From Phycisphaerales bacterium (GTDB lineage Bacteria; Planctomycetota; Phycisphaerae; Phycisphaerales; SM1A02): a DNA stretch of 19,943 bases. The notes under the pieces were generated by a model that worked only from the letters and a program-made list of their open reading frames with translations, was not told the DNA's origin and ran no database searches. The DNA is taken from assembly GCA_018882625.1 (NCBI GenBank), contig VERO01000011.1, forward strand, positions 1-19,943, read 5' to 3'. Shown one piece after another: positions 7,685-13,454 of this stretch (its first letter is position 1; every line of letters begins with the position of its first letter). The position numbers and the translations under genes were made by a program.

Positions 7685-7924
7685 TCAGGCGGTCGCGGTG
7701 TTCTTCTTCGAGAAGACCCACACGATCACGAACAGCGCGATGAGGCCCACCACCCCGTTGCTGCCGAGGGTGCTGATGAAGCCCATCAGGTTCTCGGTGA
7801 CGCCGGAGAAGAACGGAACCTTCGGCCCGAAGATGATCTGCGCCACCACACCCACGGCGATGAACAGCATCGCCACGTCGACGAACTCGCGAACCCAGCC
7901 CTTGACAGTCTTCATTGCGTCCAT
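7685..7924 (-). CDS. Small two-helix membrane protein of unknown function
   Basis: The 79-residue protein has two predicted membrane helices, about residues 13-28 (FVDVAMLFIAVGVVAQIIFG) and 50-69 (GVVGLIALFVIVWVFS), joined by a loop with FGPKVPFFSGVTENLMGF, and a short basic tail (KKNTATA). AGGAG at 7933-7937 lies 8 nt from the ATG at 7922-7924 but only 2 nt from the in-frame ATG at 7928-7930, so I favour the shorter form; the longer one would add Met-Ser. It is a single gene with its own terminator. I do not recognise the family. The hairpin-loop topology suggests a small inner-membrane scaffold or stress protein, but nothing in the sequence fixes a role. Confidence 0.72.
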   Translation of the reverse strand: MDAMKTVKGWVREFVDVAMLFIAVGVVAQIIFGPKVPFFSGVTENLMGFISTLGSNGVVGLIALFVIVWVFSKKNTATA

Positions 7925-8053
7925 GCTCATGTCTCCTAGGATGCCTGACCCGCCGGCTCGAGCGCCCCGCCACGCTGGCGAAGCCGCCGGGAGTCGGGCT
8001 GACCCCGATAATGTCGGTTCAGGGCTCGCAAAGCCTCCAGATTTGGGGCTCGT

Positions 8054-8530
8054 TCAGTCCCCGATGTCCTCGGCCCACAGATCAGGCTTCTCCCGCTTCA
8101 TCCGCTCCATGAGGGCAATGCAGCGGGGGTCGTCCATGACCAGCAGCTCCGCGCCGTGCTGGCGCATCCAGTCCTCTGCACCCTGGAAGGTGCGGTTCTC
8201 GCCGATCAGCACCCGTGGGAACCGAAGCAGCGAGGCGGTCCCGGAGCACATCGAGCAGGGGGACAGGGTGGACACCAACGTGAGCCGTGACCAGTCGCGG
8301 CGTCGGCCCGCGCTTCGGATGCAACTCATCTCGCCGTGGGCCGTCGGATCGCCGCTCTGCACGCGCATGTTGTGTCCGCGCGCCACAACGGCGCCATGCT
8401 CGTCAACGAGCACGCTGCCGATGGGTATGCCTCCCTCGCTCCAGCTCTTCTCCGCCTGCTCGATGGCGGCATCCATCCAGCCGCGCAGCACCTTGGGAGG
8501 CGTGTCACGAAGCGATGTGTAGGTGGTCAT
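8054..8530 (-). CDS. Cytosine deaminase of the yeast FCY1 (CDA-fold) type
   Basis: This is a 158-residue zinc hydrolase of the cytidine-deaminase fold, expected to convert cytosine to uracil and ammonia for pyrimidine salvage. Zinc and catalytic residues are the AHGE motif (H65, E67) and PCSMC (C92, C95). Beyond these generic motifs it matches yeast cytosine deaminase in EGGIPIGSVLV, RGHNMRVQSG, STLSPCSMCSG, RVLIGEN and the C-terminal lid WAEDIGD, whose W152, D155 and I156 fall at the same numbers as in the 158-residue yeast enzyme (recalled, not searched). Bacterial cytosine deaminases are more often CodA amidohydrolases. The ATG at 8528-8530 is 10 bp after the pcp stop, so the two genes are probably co-transcribed; no clear Shine-Dalgarno is seen, which suggests translational coupling. 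An alternative is a related base or nucleoside deaminase with different specificity. Confidence 0.82.
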   Translation of the reverse strand: MTTYTSLRDTPPKVLRGWMDAAIEQAEKSWSEGGIPIGSVLVDEHGAVVARGHNMRVQSGDPTAHGEMSCIRSAGRRRDWSRLTLVSTLSPCSMCSGTASLLRFPRVLIGENRTFQGAEDWMRQHGAELLVMDDPRCIALMERMKREKPDLWAEDIGD

Positions 8531-8540
8531 GCGCGGGAGC

Positions 8541-9185
8541 CTATCGCTGCGCAAGCCAGCGGATCGCGGCGATCGCCGCACGCGCACTGATAGCCGCGGG
8601 AAGCGGAATGCCGCCGCAGCTCCCGCGCACGCGAGCCTGCGCCGGTGTCTGCGGCACGTGGATGAACACGGCCTCGTAGACGCCGCGTGCCCGGTGCAGG
8701 CAGTCGAACAGCACCTCGTTGCAGAGGAAGCGGCCTGCATCGTCGGACATCCGCACCGTCGCGCCATGCGCGCGCACCGCCAGGCGCATCGCGCGAAGCA
8801 TCCCTGGATGCGCCGCGGTGGAGCGGAGGCACTTGGGGGCACCACGCACCACCGGCGCGGAAGCGATGCGCGATCCGCTGTTGTCGGCGATCCGGTAGCT
8901 GCGCTCGTTGAAGGCAATGCGCTCGATGCAGATGCTTGCCCGGGTTGCAGCCTCGCCGAGGCAGATCACGGTCTGCGGCCTGAACTCGGCGATCGCCGCA
9001 CGGATCGCGTGCCGGGCCGAACCGGGCCGTACACCGCCAACCACCGGTAGCGTGATCCCATGCAGTGCCAGCTCGCGGCCCAGCGCTCGGTCGGCGTGCG
9101 CAGCCATCACCCGCCTCACGACCTCCGCGCTGGGGTTGAGTTCGCTGCCGCCGAAAGGCTCGAATCCGGAGACGACGATGCGCAC
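8541..9185 (-). CDS. pcp: Pyroglutamyl-peptidase I (pyrrolidone-carboxylate peptidase, C15)
   Basis: The 214-residue cytoplasmic cysteine peptidase removes N-terminal pyroglutamate from peptides. Family marks are VVSGFEPFGG..NPS at the N terminus, CLGEAATRASICIER followed by AFNERSYRIADNSG with the catalytic-region Glu, the nucleophile in SDDAGRFLCNEVLF, and the catalytic His in FIHVPQTPAQ. The length equals that of typical Pcp when the GTG at 9183-9185 is used as start, giving V-R-I-V-V-S-G-F-E-P-F. The frame is open to 9272, but a longer form would start inside a terminator hairpin and add residues absent from the family. The ribosome-binding site is weak. It is the first gene of a probable two-gene unit with the cytosine deaminase. 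Confidence 0.85.
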   Translation of the reverse strand: MRIVVSGFEPFGGSELNPSAEVVRRVMAAHADRALGRELALHGITLPVVGGVRPGSARHAIRAAIAEFRPQTVICLGEAATRASICIERIAFNERSYRIADNSGSRIASAPVVRGAPKCLRSTAAHPGMLRAMRLAVRAHGATVRMSDDAGRFLCNEVLFDCLHRARGVYEAVFIHVPQTPAQARVRGSCGGIPLPAAISARAAIAAIRWLAQR

Positions 9186-9248
9186 GCGTGGTGAGGCTAT
9201 TCGGCGCGACCACTCCGGGCACCGTCGCCAGTCACACCCAATTGAAAG

Positions 9249-9279
9249 CGGGCGGATGACCTTGCAGGTCACCCGCCCG
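9249..9279 (-). terminator. Intrinsic terminator of PEP-CTERM gene 2
   Basis: A 13-bp stem (9249-9261 with 9267-9279, one G-U wobble on the minus-strand RNA) encloses the loop TTGCA. On the minus strand it is followed by CTTTCAATTGGGTG. It lies 56 bp past the stop of the second PEP-CTERM gene and before pcp on the same strand. The trailing TTTCAATTGGG closely matches the TTTCCATTGGG that follows the terminator of PEP-CTERM gene 1. Confidence 0.82.
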
Positions 9280-9334
9280 AGTAGAGTTCAACCTTCCGAT
9301 GCCTCGCGGACGTTCACCCGCGAGACACGTGACC

Positions 9335-9955
9335 TCAGGCCCGACGCCGGCGTCCGCCGAGGAGGCCAGCAGCACCGAGTAGCGCCAGCGCACCGGGCGC
9401 GGGCACTTCGCCAACTTGGATGCTCGTTCCGCTCGTGGACTGGTAGGCGATCTCGGCAATGACTCGGCCGGCAGCGCCAATCGTGCTACCGATGACGAAG
9501 CGTCCCCAGCCGTACTTCGTGCCGCCATCAGCTCCCACAAAGCGGAAACCAAAGTAATTGGAGTCGTTGACGCGCCAGTTGCCGGCTGCAGAGCCCACCG
9601 TGACGGCTCCGCTTCCGAATGATCCGGTCGCTCCCACCACAGTGCCAAGGTTCAGACTCCCGGCTGAACCGGTCGTGACGCCGGGGAACCGCATCATGCC
9701 GGTGCCAGTCGCGTTGAACCATGTGAGCGAGGTCGCGCCGTAGGGGTTGATGTCCCAGCCTGCCACCAGGGAGCCCGCGGAGGCCACTGTGCGGGTCTCC
9801 ACGTTGATGTATGCGCCGTCTTGCGTGCTCGGGACGGAGATGTTGGCATTTGCCCAGTGAACGATCTGCGCATCGGCGTCAGTTGACGCGACACCGGCCG
9901 CCGCAAGGGCACAGGCGACGAGATGCAACTCGACGCGTTGGGTGAGGTTCTTCAT
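9335..9955 (-). CDS. Secreted PEP-CTERM-type protein 2
   Basis: The 206-residue precursor has a signal peptide (about 1-29, with LVACALAAAGVASTDADA at its core), a beta-rich domain of about 145 residues with Gly, Ser and Thr repeats (SAGSLNLGTVVGATGSFGSGAV) and the phrase SNYFGFRFVG...KYGWGRFVIG. That phrase is common in planctomycete PEP-CTERM proteins with a jelly-roll-like fold. The C terminus VPAPGALALLGAAGLLGG followed by Arg residues is the sorting signal. It is expected to be exported and processed by an exosortase encoded elsewhere. The ATG at 9953-9955 has AGGAG at 9966-9970 on the minus strand, about 10 nt away. It is monocistronic, with its own terminator and a long leader. The passenger has no similarity that I can see to PEP-CTERM protein 1 outside the signals. 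Confidence 0.85.
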   Translation of the reverse strand: MKNLTQRVELHLVACALAAAGVASTDADAQIVHWANANISVPSTQDGAYINVETRTVASAGSLVAGWDINPYGATSLTWFNATGTGMMRFPGVTTGSAGSLNLGTVVGATGSFGSGAVTVGSAAGNWRVNDSNYFGFRFVGADGGTKYGWGRFVIGSTIGAAGRVIAEIAYQSTSGTSIQVGEVPAPGALALLGAAGLLGGRRRRA

Positions 9956-10295
9956 GGTCGTGACACTCCTGAGTCTTGTGCCCGACGAGTCAGTCAGCTC
10001 AGGTCACCAGACCGCGGCTGCATGCTTCAGGCACTCATTGAAGGAAGGGGAAGGGATCAAACTCTCGACCCGGGGGAGAGGGAAAGGGAACCCACGAGTC
10101 GTAATCACCATGCTGCGATTTCACAGATGGGAAAGGGAAACACGACAAAATTTGCACACTTCCGTAATGTCCGGATAAGTGATCGGTCTGGTTCACCGAC
10201 CTGCCTCGCGAACATCCGTCGTGCCTGGGCGAGCGGCTCCGCAAGAGTTGCCCTGAAGCGGCAAGGGCCGCTCGGGGTATCCGAGCGGCCCGAAG
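9956..10295 (-). promoter_or_regulatory. Long leader/promoter region of PEP-CTERM gene 2
   Basis: This gap of 340 bp contains no credible gene. On the minus strand it reads as an A+T-richer stretch (10140-10185, CAAATTTTGTCGTG), then polypyrimidine direct repeats TTCCCTTTCCC at 10129-10139 and 10080-10090, with a related CCCTTCCCCTTCC near 10043-10055. Close to the start codon, GTGAC-CTGAG (minus strand, about 9998-10007) can pair with CTCAG-GAGT-GTCAC (about 9961-9974), which would include the AGGAG ribosome-binding site. The distal end holds the tRNA terminator at 10265-10291. No promoter consensus was assigned with confidence. Confidence 0.4.
10265..10291 (-). terminator. Hairpin downstream of tRNA-Pro
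   Basis: A perfect 11-bp stem pairs GGGCCGCTCGG (10265-10275) with CCGAGCGGCCC (10281-10291) around a five-base loop, four bases past the 3' end of the tRNA. The following minus-strand sequence TTGCCGCTTCAGGG is only weakly U-rich, so termination is probable from position and stem strength rather than from a strong U-tract. Confidence 0.7.
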
Positions 10296-10369
10296 TCGGG
10301 GTGACAGGATTTGAACCTGCGGCCTCTTGGTCCCGAACCAAGCGCTCTACCAAGCTGAGCTACACCCCG
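10296..10369 (-). tRNA. tRNA-Pro (anticodon CGG)
   Basis: The minus strand folds as a full cloverleaf of 74 nt including the discriminator base. The acceptor stem is CGGGGTG/CACCCCG, the D arm GCTC...GAGC, the anticodon arm CTTGG-TTCGGGA-CCAAG, the variable loop is AGGCC, and the T arm is GCAGG-TTCAAAT-CCTGT with discriminator A. The loop TTCGGGA gives anticodon CGG, reading the proline codon CCG. The C1-G72 first pair is usual for bacterial tRNA-Pro. The 3' CCA is not encoded; the sequence continues CTTCGGG. Confidence 0.96.
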
Positions 10370-10541
10370 CGATCAACATCTGCGCGGGCAGGTGGCGAAG
10401 TGTAGCGGCAAGTCCTGGCACGCGCGCTGCCGTCCGCCGGCGGGGCAAACCGCACGACACATCAGGTGAGTTGAGCGCAGTGTCCACTACACTCCGGACC
10501 GGATCTCAGCACAGAGGCTCTTCCTGGGAGGATACCGCAGA
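10370..10541. promoter_or_regulatory. Divergent region between tRNA-Pro and clpS
   Basis: These 172 bp must carry the promoter of tRNA-Pro (minus) and of clpS (plus). A -10-like TACACT sits at 10488-10493, about 50 bp before clpS, but no good -35 is found at 16-18 bp. A clear Shine-Dalgarno, GGAGG at 10527-10531, lies 10 nt before the clpS ATG. Confidence 0.3.
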
Positions 10542-10823
10542 ATGACCGCCGAAACGCCAGTCGTCGAGCCCACTCGCGCACCGCCAAAGCCGCTGCGCCC
10601 CTGGAAGGTGATCGTCCACAACGACGATGTCAACACCTACGAGCACGTGATCAGGACCTTTATCGAGGTGGTCCGCATGGACTCTGAGGACGCGCTCCTG
10701 AAGACCATCGAGGTGGACAAGCAGGGGCTCTCGGTGGTGGCGATGGCGCACCGAGAGCGCGCAGAGCTGCTGCAGGAGCAGCTTCAGTCCCGTGCACTGA
10801 CCGTCACGATCGAGCCGGACTGA
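10542..10823 (+). CDS. clpS: ClpS-family adaptor of the Clp protease (variant N-degron pocket)
   Basis: The 93-residue protein has a flexible Pro-rich N terminus (1-19) and the ClpS core PWKVIVHNDDVNTYEHVI (20-37), an amphipathic helix, then EVDKQGLSVVAMAHRERAELLQEQL (57-81). ClpS hands proteins with bulky N-terminal residues to ClpAP or ClpCP. The NDD acidic triplet that holds the N-degron amino group is kept (27-29). By hand alignment, other E. coli pocket residues differ: T38 is Asn31, M40 is Tyr33 and H66 is Asp59. This fits a variant ClpS subgroup with EVD..G in place of VH..G that I recall from planctomycetes. A good GGAGG ribosome-binding site supports the start. It is followed after 16 bp by guaD, so both are probably in one transcript. 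Confidence 0.88.
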   Translation: MTAETPVVEPTRAPPKPLRPWKVIVHNDDVNTYEHVIRTFIEVVRMDSEDALLKTIEVDKQGLSVVAMAHRERAELLQEQLQSRALTVTIEPD

Positions 10824-10839
10824 CTCGTCGGCGCGCCGC

Positions 10840-11325
10840 TTGAACGTTCCGCCCGACCCACATGCCGCCTTCATGAGGCGAGCGATTGAACTTGCGCGAC
10901 AGGGAGTGCGTGAGCGAATCGGCGGTCCCTTCGGTGCGGTTGTCGTGCGTGATGGCCGTGTGATTGGCGAGGCGTGCAACTGCGTGACCTCATCGAACGA
11001 TCCGACCGCGCACGCTGAGGTGGAGGCGATCCGCGCCGCGTGCCGCGCATCCGGCACCTTCGATCTCTCAGGCTGCACCATCTACTCGAGCTGCGAGCCG
11101 TGCCCGATGTGCCTCGCGGCCATCTGCTGGGCGCGCATCGGAGCGATCTTCCATGCGGGCACCCGGCATGATGCTGCGGCCGCGGGCTTCGACGACGCCG
11201 CGATCTACGCAGAGGTGATGCGGCCAGTTGCGGAGCGCGCCATCCCCATCCGCCAACTGATGCGTGAGGAGGCCCTGGCTGCATTCCGCGAGTGGCAGAC
11301 GGATGCGGGCCGGGTCCCGTACTGA
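10840..11325 (+). CDS. guaD: Guanine deaminase (Bacillus GuaD, CDA-fold type)
   Basis: The 161-residue zinc deaminase is expected to convert guanine to xanthine and ammonia. Zinc and catalytic residues are in NDPTAHAEVEAI (H58, E60) and SSCEPCPMC (C85, C88). The features that set GuaD apart from the tRNA adenosine deaminase TadA are GGPFGAVVVRDG, WARIGAIFHAGTRHDAAAAGFDDAAIY and a swapped-type C-terminal tail ending EWQTDAGRVPY; the B. subtilis enzyme ends in a similar way. The start is a TTG at 10840-10842 giving an N terminus equivalent to that of the Bacillus protein (HAAFMRRAIELARQGV); Met12 at 10873 would cut the first helix. It lies 16 bp after clpS and is probably translated from the same message. 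A different base or nucleoside substrate is possible but less likely. Confidence 0.85.
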   Translation: MNVPPDPHAAFMRRAIELARQGVRERIGGPFGAVVVRDGRVIGEACNCVTSSNDPTAHAEVEAIRAACRASGTFDLSGCTIYSSCEPCPMCLAAICWARIGAIFHAGTRHDAAAAGFDDAAIYAEVMRPVAERAIPIRQLMREEALAAFREWQTDAGRVPY

Positions 11326-11439
11326 CGCGGGTCGGCGGTTGCGGCCGGGTTGCGCGGGTTGGACTCATGGTTCGGTCACTGGGCAAGTACCGCCGGCGTT
11401 GGTCGCCCCGTTCAGGTGCCGTGGTGGCGCGCGCGCTCC

Positions 11440-11468
11440 TTGACCGGTACCGGATCAGGACATACGGT
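11440..11468 (+). promoter_or_regulatory. Possible promoter/operator of the metal-efflux operon
   Basis: TTGACC at 11440-11445 resembles a -35 element, with TACGGT at 11463-11468 after 17 bp as a poor -10. A perfect 10-bp palindrome, CCGGTACCGG (11444-11453), lies directly in this interval, with flanks TGA and (A)TCA. A metal-responsive repressor or MerR-type activator could bind here. It is placed just before the first gene of the operon; if this promoter is real, transcription would start very close to the ATG at 11478. Confidence 0.3.
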
Positions 11469-11477
11469 GTCGTTGCG

Positions 11478-11891
11478 ATGGGACTGTCCCCGACCAAGGC
11501 GCTGGCATGCCTGATGCTGCTGTTGCAGCTCGTGGCTGGCGCGTGGCGTGGGCAGGTCGTGACCATCGCGCACCATGGATGCAGCCACGATGGTGGGCAC
11601 CACGCGGCGCTCCACCATCACGATCACGAGGATGGGCATCGCGGTGCGCACTCCCATGACGATGCGCCGATGCACCTGCACATGCCGGACCACGATGCAC
11701 GCATGACCGCGGCGGGATCCACGATCTCGCCGCTGCATCCGTGTGTGGTCCCGTGCGCGCTCGCTTACACCGCCGACATTCCCCTGTGCCCGGCACGGAA
11801 GGGGGGATGCCGCCAGTGCGGCCTCTCGGGTGAGGGCACCATCCTCCGATCCCCGCTCGAGGCGCTCGAGGTCATCCGCCTCCTGGTGTGA
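11478..11891 (+). CDS. Secreted His-rich, Cys-containing putative metal-binding protein
   Basis: The 137-residue protein has an N-terminal hydrophobic signal (KALACLMLLLQLVAGAWRG, about 7-25). The next 41 residues (32-72) contain 15 histidines together with Asp and Cys35 (clusters HHGCSHDGGHH, HHHDHEDGHRGAHSHDD, MHLHMPDHD). The C-terminal part has HPCVVPC (87-93), C104 and a CRQC pair (111-114). It fits a periplasmic or membrane-tethered metal buffer or sensor; no known family is recognised. It opens the efflux gene cluster, 84 bp before the CzcC-like gene. The start is uncertain: ATG 11478 places the signal peptide properly but lacks a Shine-Dalgarno, and the frame is open upstream to 11292 with another ATG at 11370. 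The His codons and Cys pairs make a chance ORF unlikely. Confidence 0.68.
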   Translation: MGLSPTKALACLMLLLQLVAGAWRGQVVTIAHHGCSHDGGHHAALHHHDHEDGHRGAHSHDDAPMHLHMPDHDARMTAAGSTISPLHPCVVPCALAYTADIPLCPARKGGCRQCGLSGEGTILRSPLEALEVIRLLV

Positions 11892-11907
11892 CTCCGTGAC
11901 CGTTGGG

Positions 11908-11958
11908 GGCACGCGCATGGTGCGCGTGCCATCAGTGGTCGCGCAGCCCGTGCTGCGC
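11908..11958 (+). other. Two tandem stem-loops before the CzcC-like gene
   Basis: The 84-bp gap holds a perfect 10-bp hairpin, GGCACGCGCA-TGG-TGCGCGTGCC (11908-11930), and then a 6-bp hairpin, GCGCAG-CCCGTG-CTGCGC (11941-11958). Neither is followed by a U-tract. They could set the relative expression of the first and later genes of the operon by processing or partial termination. Confidence 0.4.
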
Positions 11959-11975
11959 ATTCGCGGAGAGCCAGC

Positions 11976-13454
11976 ATGCAATTCAGGTTGTTCGGGAATC
12001 TCAAACTTGTCATCGGGCGGATGTCGGTCGGATGCGCGGCGGCTGCGATGTCTGTCGCCGCTGGCTGCGCCACGTATGAGCCGGCGCCGGTCAGCCTCTC
12101 GTCGCATCAGGCCGAGTTCCTTCAGCGGACGCCGGAGTCTGCGCTCGACGCGCGGGCCGCTGCAGCGCGCGGGACCGGCGCGGCGCAGCCTTCCGCTGCG
12201 GCGCCGGGCGAGATCGGCGCCAGCGGTGCGGCTGTGGCTTCGGCGACCGAGCCTCCAGAGCTTGATGCAACTGACGGACTCACGCTCGAGGAGTCGGAGC
12301 TCGTTGCGCTTGTCTTCAACGCTGAGCTGAGGCGTGCGCGCGAGCAGGCGGGCGTCGCACGCGCGGGAGCGGAGAACGCAGGGCTGTGGGACGATCCGCG
12401 GATTGCGCTCCAGTTCACGAGGATCCTCGAGTCCGTCTCCGACCCCAACGAGCTCTTCGGCAGCTTCAGCATGACCTTGCCGATCTCGGGCAGGCTCGAG
12501 ATCGAGAAGAAGCGGCTCGGCCGCGCGCATGCAGCCGCGCTCGCGCGCGTCGCGCAGATGGAATGGATGGTGCGCATGGATGTGCGGCGGGAGTGGTCGC
12601 GCCTTGCGGCGCTCAGTGCGCAGCGCGACGCGATGCGGGAGTTCGTGTCGCTACTCGCCGGCGTGGTTGATGTCGTCGAGGCGATGGCGCGCGATGGCGA
12701 GATGGCCGCGATCGAGGCGCGGCTGTTTGCGCTCGAGAGGCTTGGCGCCACCGCAGAGCTCCACCGCCTCGACGCGATGTGCCGCGAGTCCGAGCTGGAG
12801 ATACTGCGCCTGCTCGGGCTTCCGCCGCGCACGGCTGCGGCGCTCCTGGCGCGGGGGGTCGCACCGAGGCCAATCGAGGGCGATGGGGACGATGCCGCGC
12901 TGCAGCGGCGTGTGCTCAACGGACCTGCGCTGCTGGTGGCGATGGCCGAGTACGAGGTCGCGGAGAGCACGCTCGAGGAGCAGGTGCGCACCCAGTACCC
13001 CGACCTGCAGATCGGCCCGGGCTACGGCACGCAGAACACGGACCGTCAGGTGCTCGTCGGCATCAGCGTGCCGCTTCCCATCCTCAACGGCAACCGGCGG
13101 GGGATCGCAGAGTCGCACGCGGCGCGCGAGGTGGCGCGGGCGTCGGCCGAGCTGGCGCTCGAGTCCGCGATCGCGGCGGTGGCGCTGCGTCAGGCGCAGT
13201 GGACCGCGGCGCGGCGCCAGCGCGAGATCCTGGAGCTGGAGCTGATCCCCCTGGTGGAGCTGCAGTACGCGCAGGCGCGCGAGGTGGCGCGCCTTGGCGA
13301 GGTCAACACGCTCGCGCTGATGGAGGGCCTCAAGCGCCGGAACGATGCCCGCATGAGGCTGATCGAGGCCATGCGTGACGAGACGATCGCGTCCATCGAT
13401 GTTGAGGAGATCCTCGGTCCGCCTGAGGGGCCTGTGGCAGGAGATTCACCATGA
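11976..13454 (+). CDS. TolC/CzcC-family outer-membrane efflux lipoprotein
   Basis: The 492-residue protein is the outer-membrane channel subunit of the RND efflux complex. The N terminus has a hydrophobic signal with a probable lipobox VAAGC (Cys31), then a low-complexity Ala/Pro/Ser linker to about residue 100. Two OEP repeats of long alpha-helices follow, LTLEESELVALVFNAELRRAREQAG at the start of the first and RRVLNGPALLVAMAEYEVAES at the start of the second. Phrases such as LWDDPRIALQ, SMTLPISGRLEIEKKR, YPDLQIGPGYG and ISVPLPILNGNRRG are typical of CzcC/CusC relatives. The ATG at 11976 is preceded by GGAGAG. Its TGA overlaps the ATG of the adaptor gene (ATGA), so translation is coupled. 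Confidence 0.9.
   Translation: MQFRLFGNLKLVIGRMSVGCAAAAMSVAAGCATYEPAPVSLSSHQAEFLQRTPESALDARAAAARGTGAAQPSAAAPGEIGASGAAVASATEPPELDATDGLTLEESELVALVFNAELRRAREQAGVARAGAENAGLWDDPRIALQFTRILESVSDPNELFGSFSMTLPISGRLEIEKKRLGRAHAAALARVAQMEWMVRMDVRREWSRLAALSAQRDAMREFVSLLAGVVDVVEAMARDGEMAAIEARLFALERLGATAELHRLDAMCRESELEILRLLGLPPRTAAALLARGVAPRPIEGDGDDAALQRRVLNGPALLVAMAEYEVAESTLEEQVRTQYPDLQIGPGYGTQNTDRQVLVGISVPLPILNGNRRGIAESHAAREVARASAELALESAIAAVALRQAQWTAARRQREILELELIPLVELQYAQAREVARLGEVNTLALMEGLKRRNDARMRLIEAMRDETIASIDVEEILGPPEGPVAGDSP

Noticed and set aside
8531..8917. Upstream in-frame extension of the cytosine deaminase frame
   Set aside because: It overlaps pcp in another frame of the same strand and reads as Arg/Ala/Ser-rich nonsense. 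The ATG at 8530 gives exactly the family length.
9186..9272. Longer N terminus for pcp starting at 9272
   Set aside because: The start would lie inside the terminator hairpin of PEP-CTERM gene 2, and the added residues have no counterpart in Pcp proteins.
10040..10140. Purine-rich repeats considered as a CRISPR or minisatellite array
   Set aside because: There are only two to three short copies, with no regular spacers or palindromic repeat ends and no cas genes nearby.
11292..11477. Upstream extension of the first His-rich protein of the efflux operon
   Set aside because: It would overlap the end of guaD and put about 60 Arg-rich residues before the hydrophobic signal. The ATG at 11478 gives a normal signal peptide, although the start remains uncertain.
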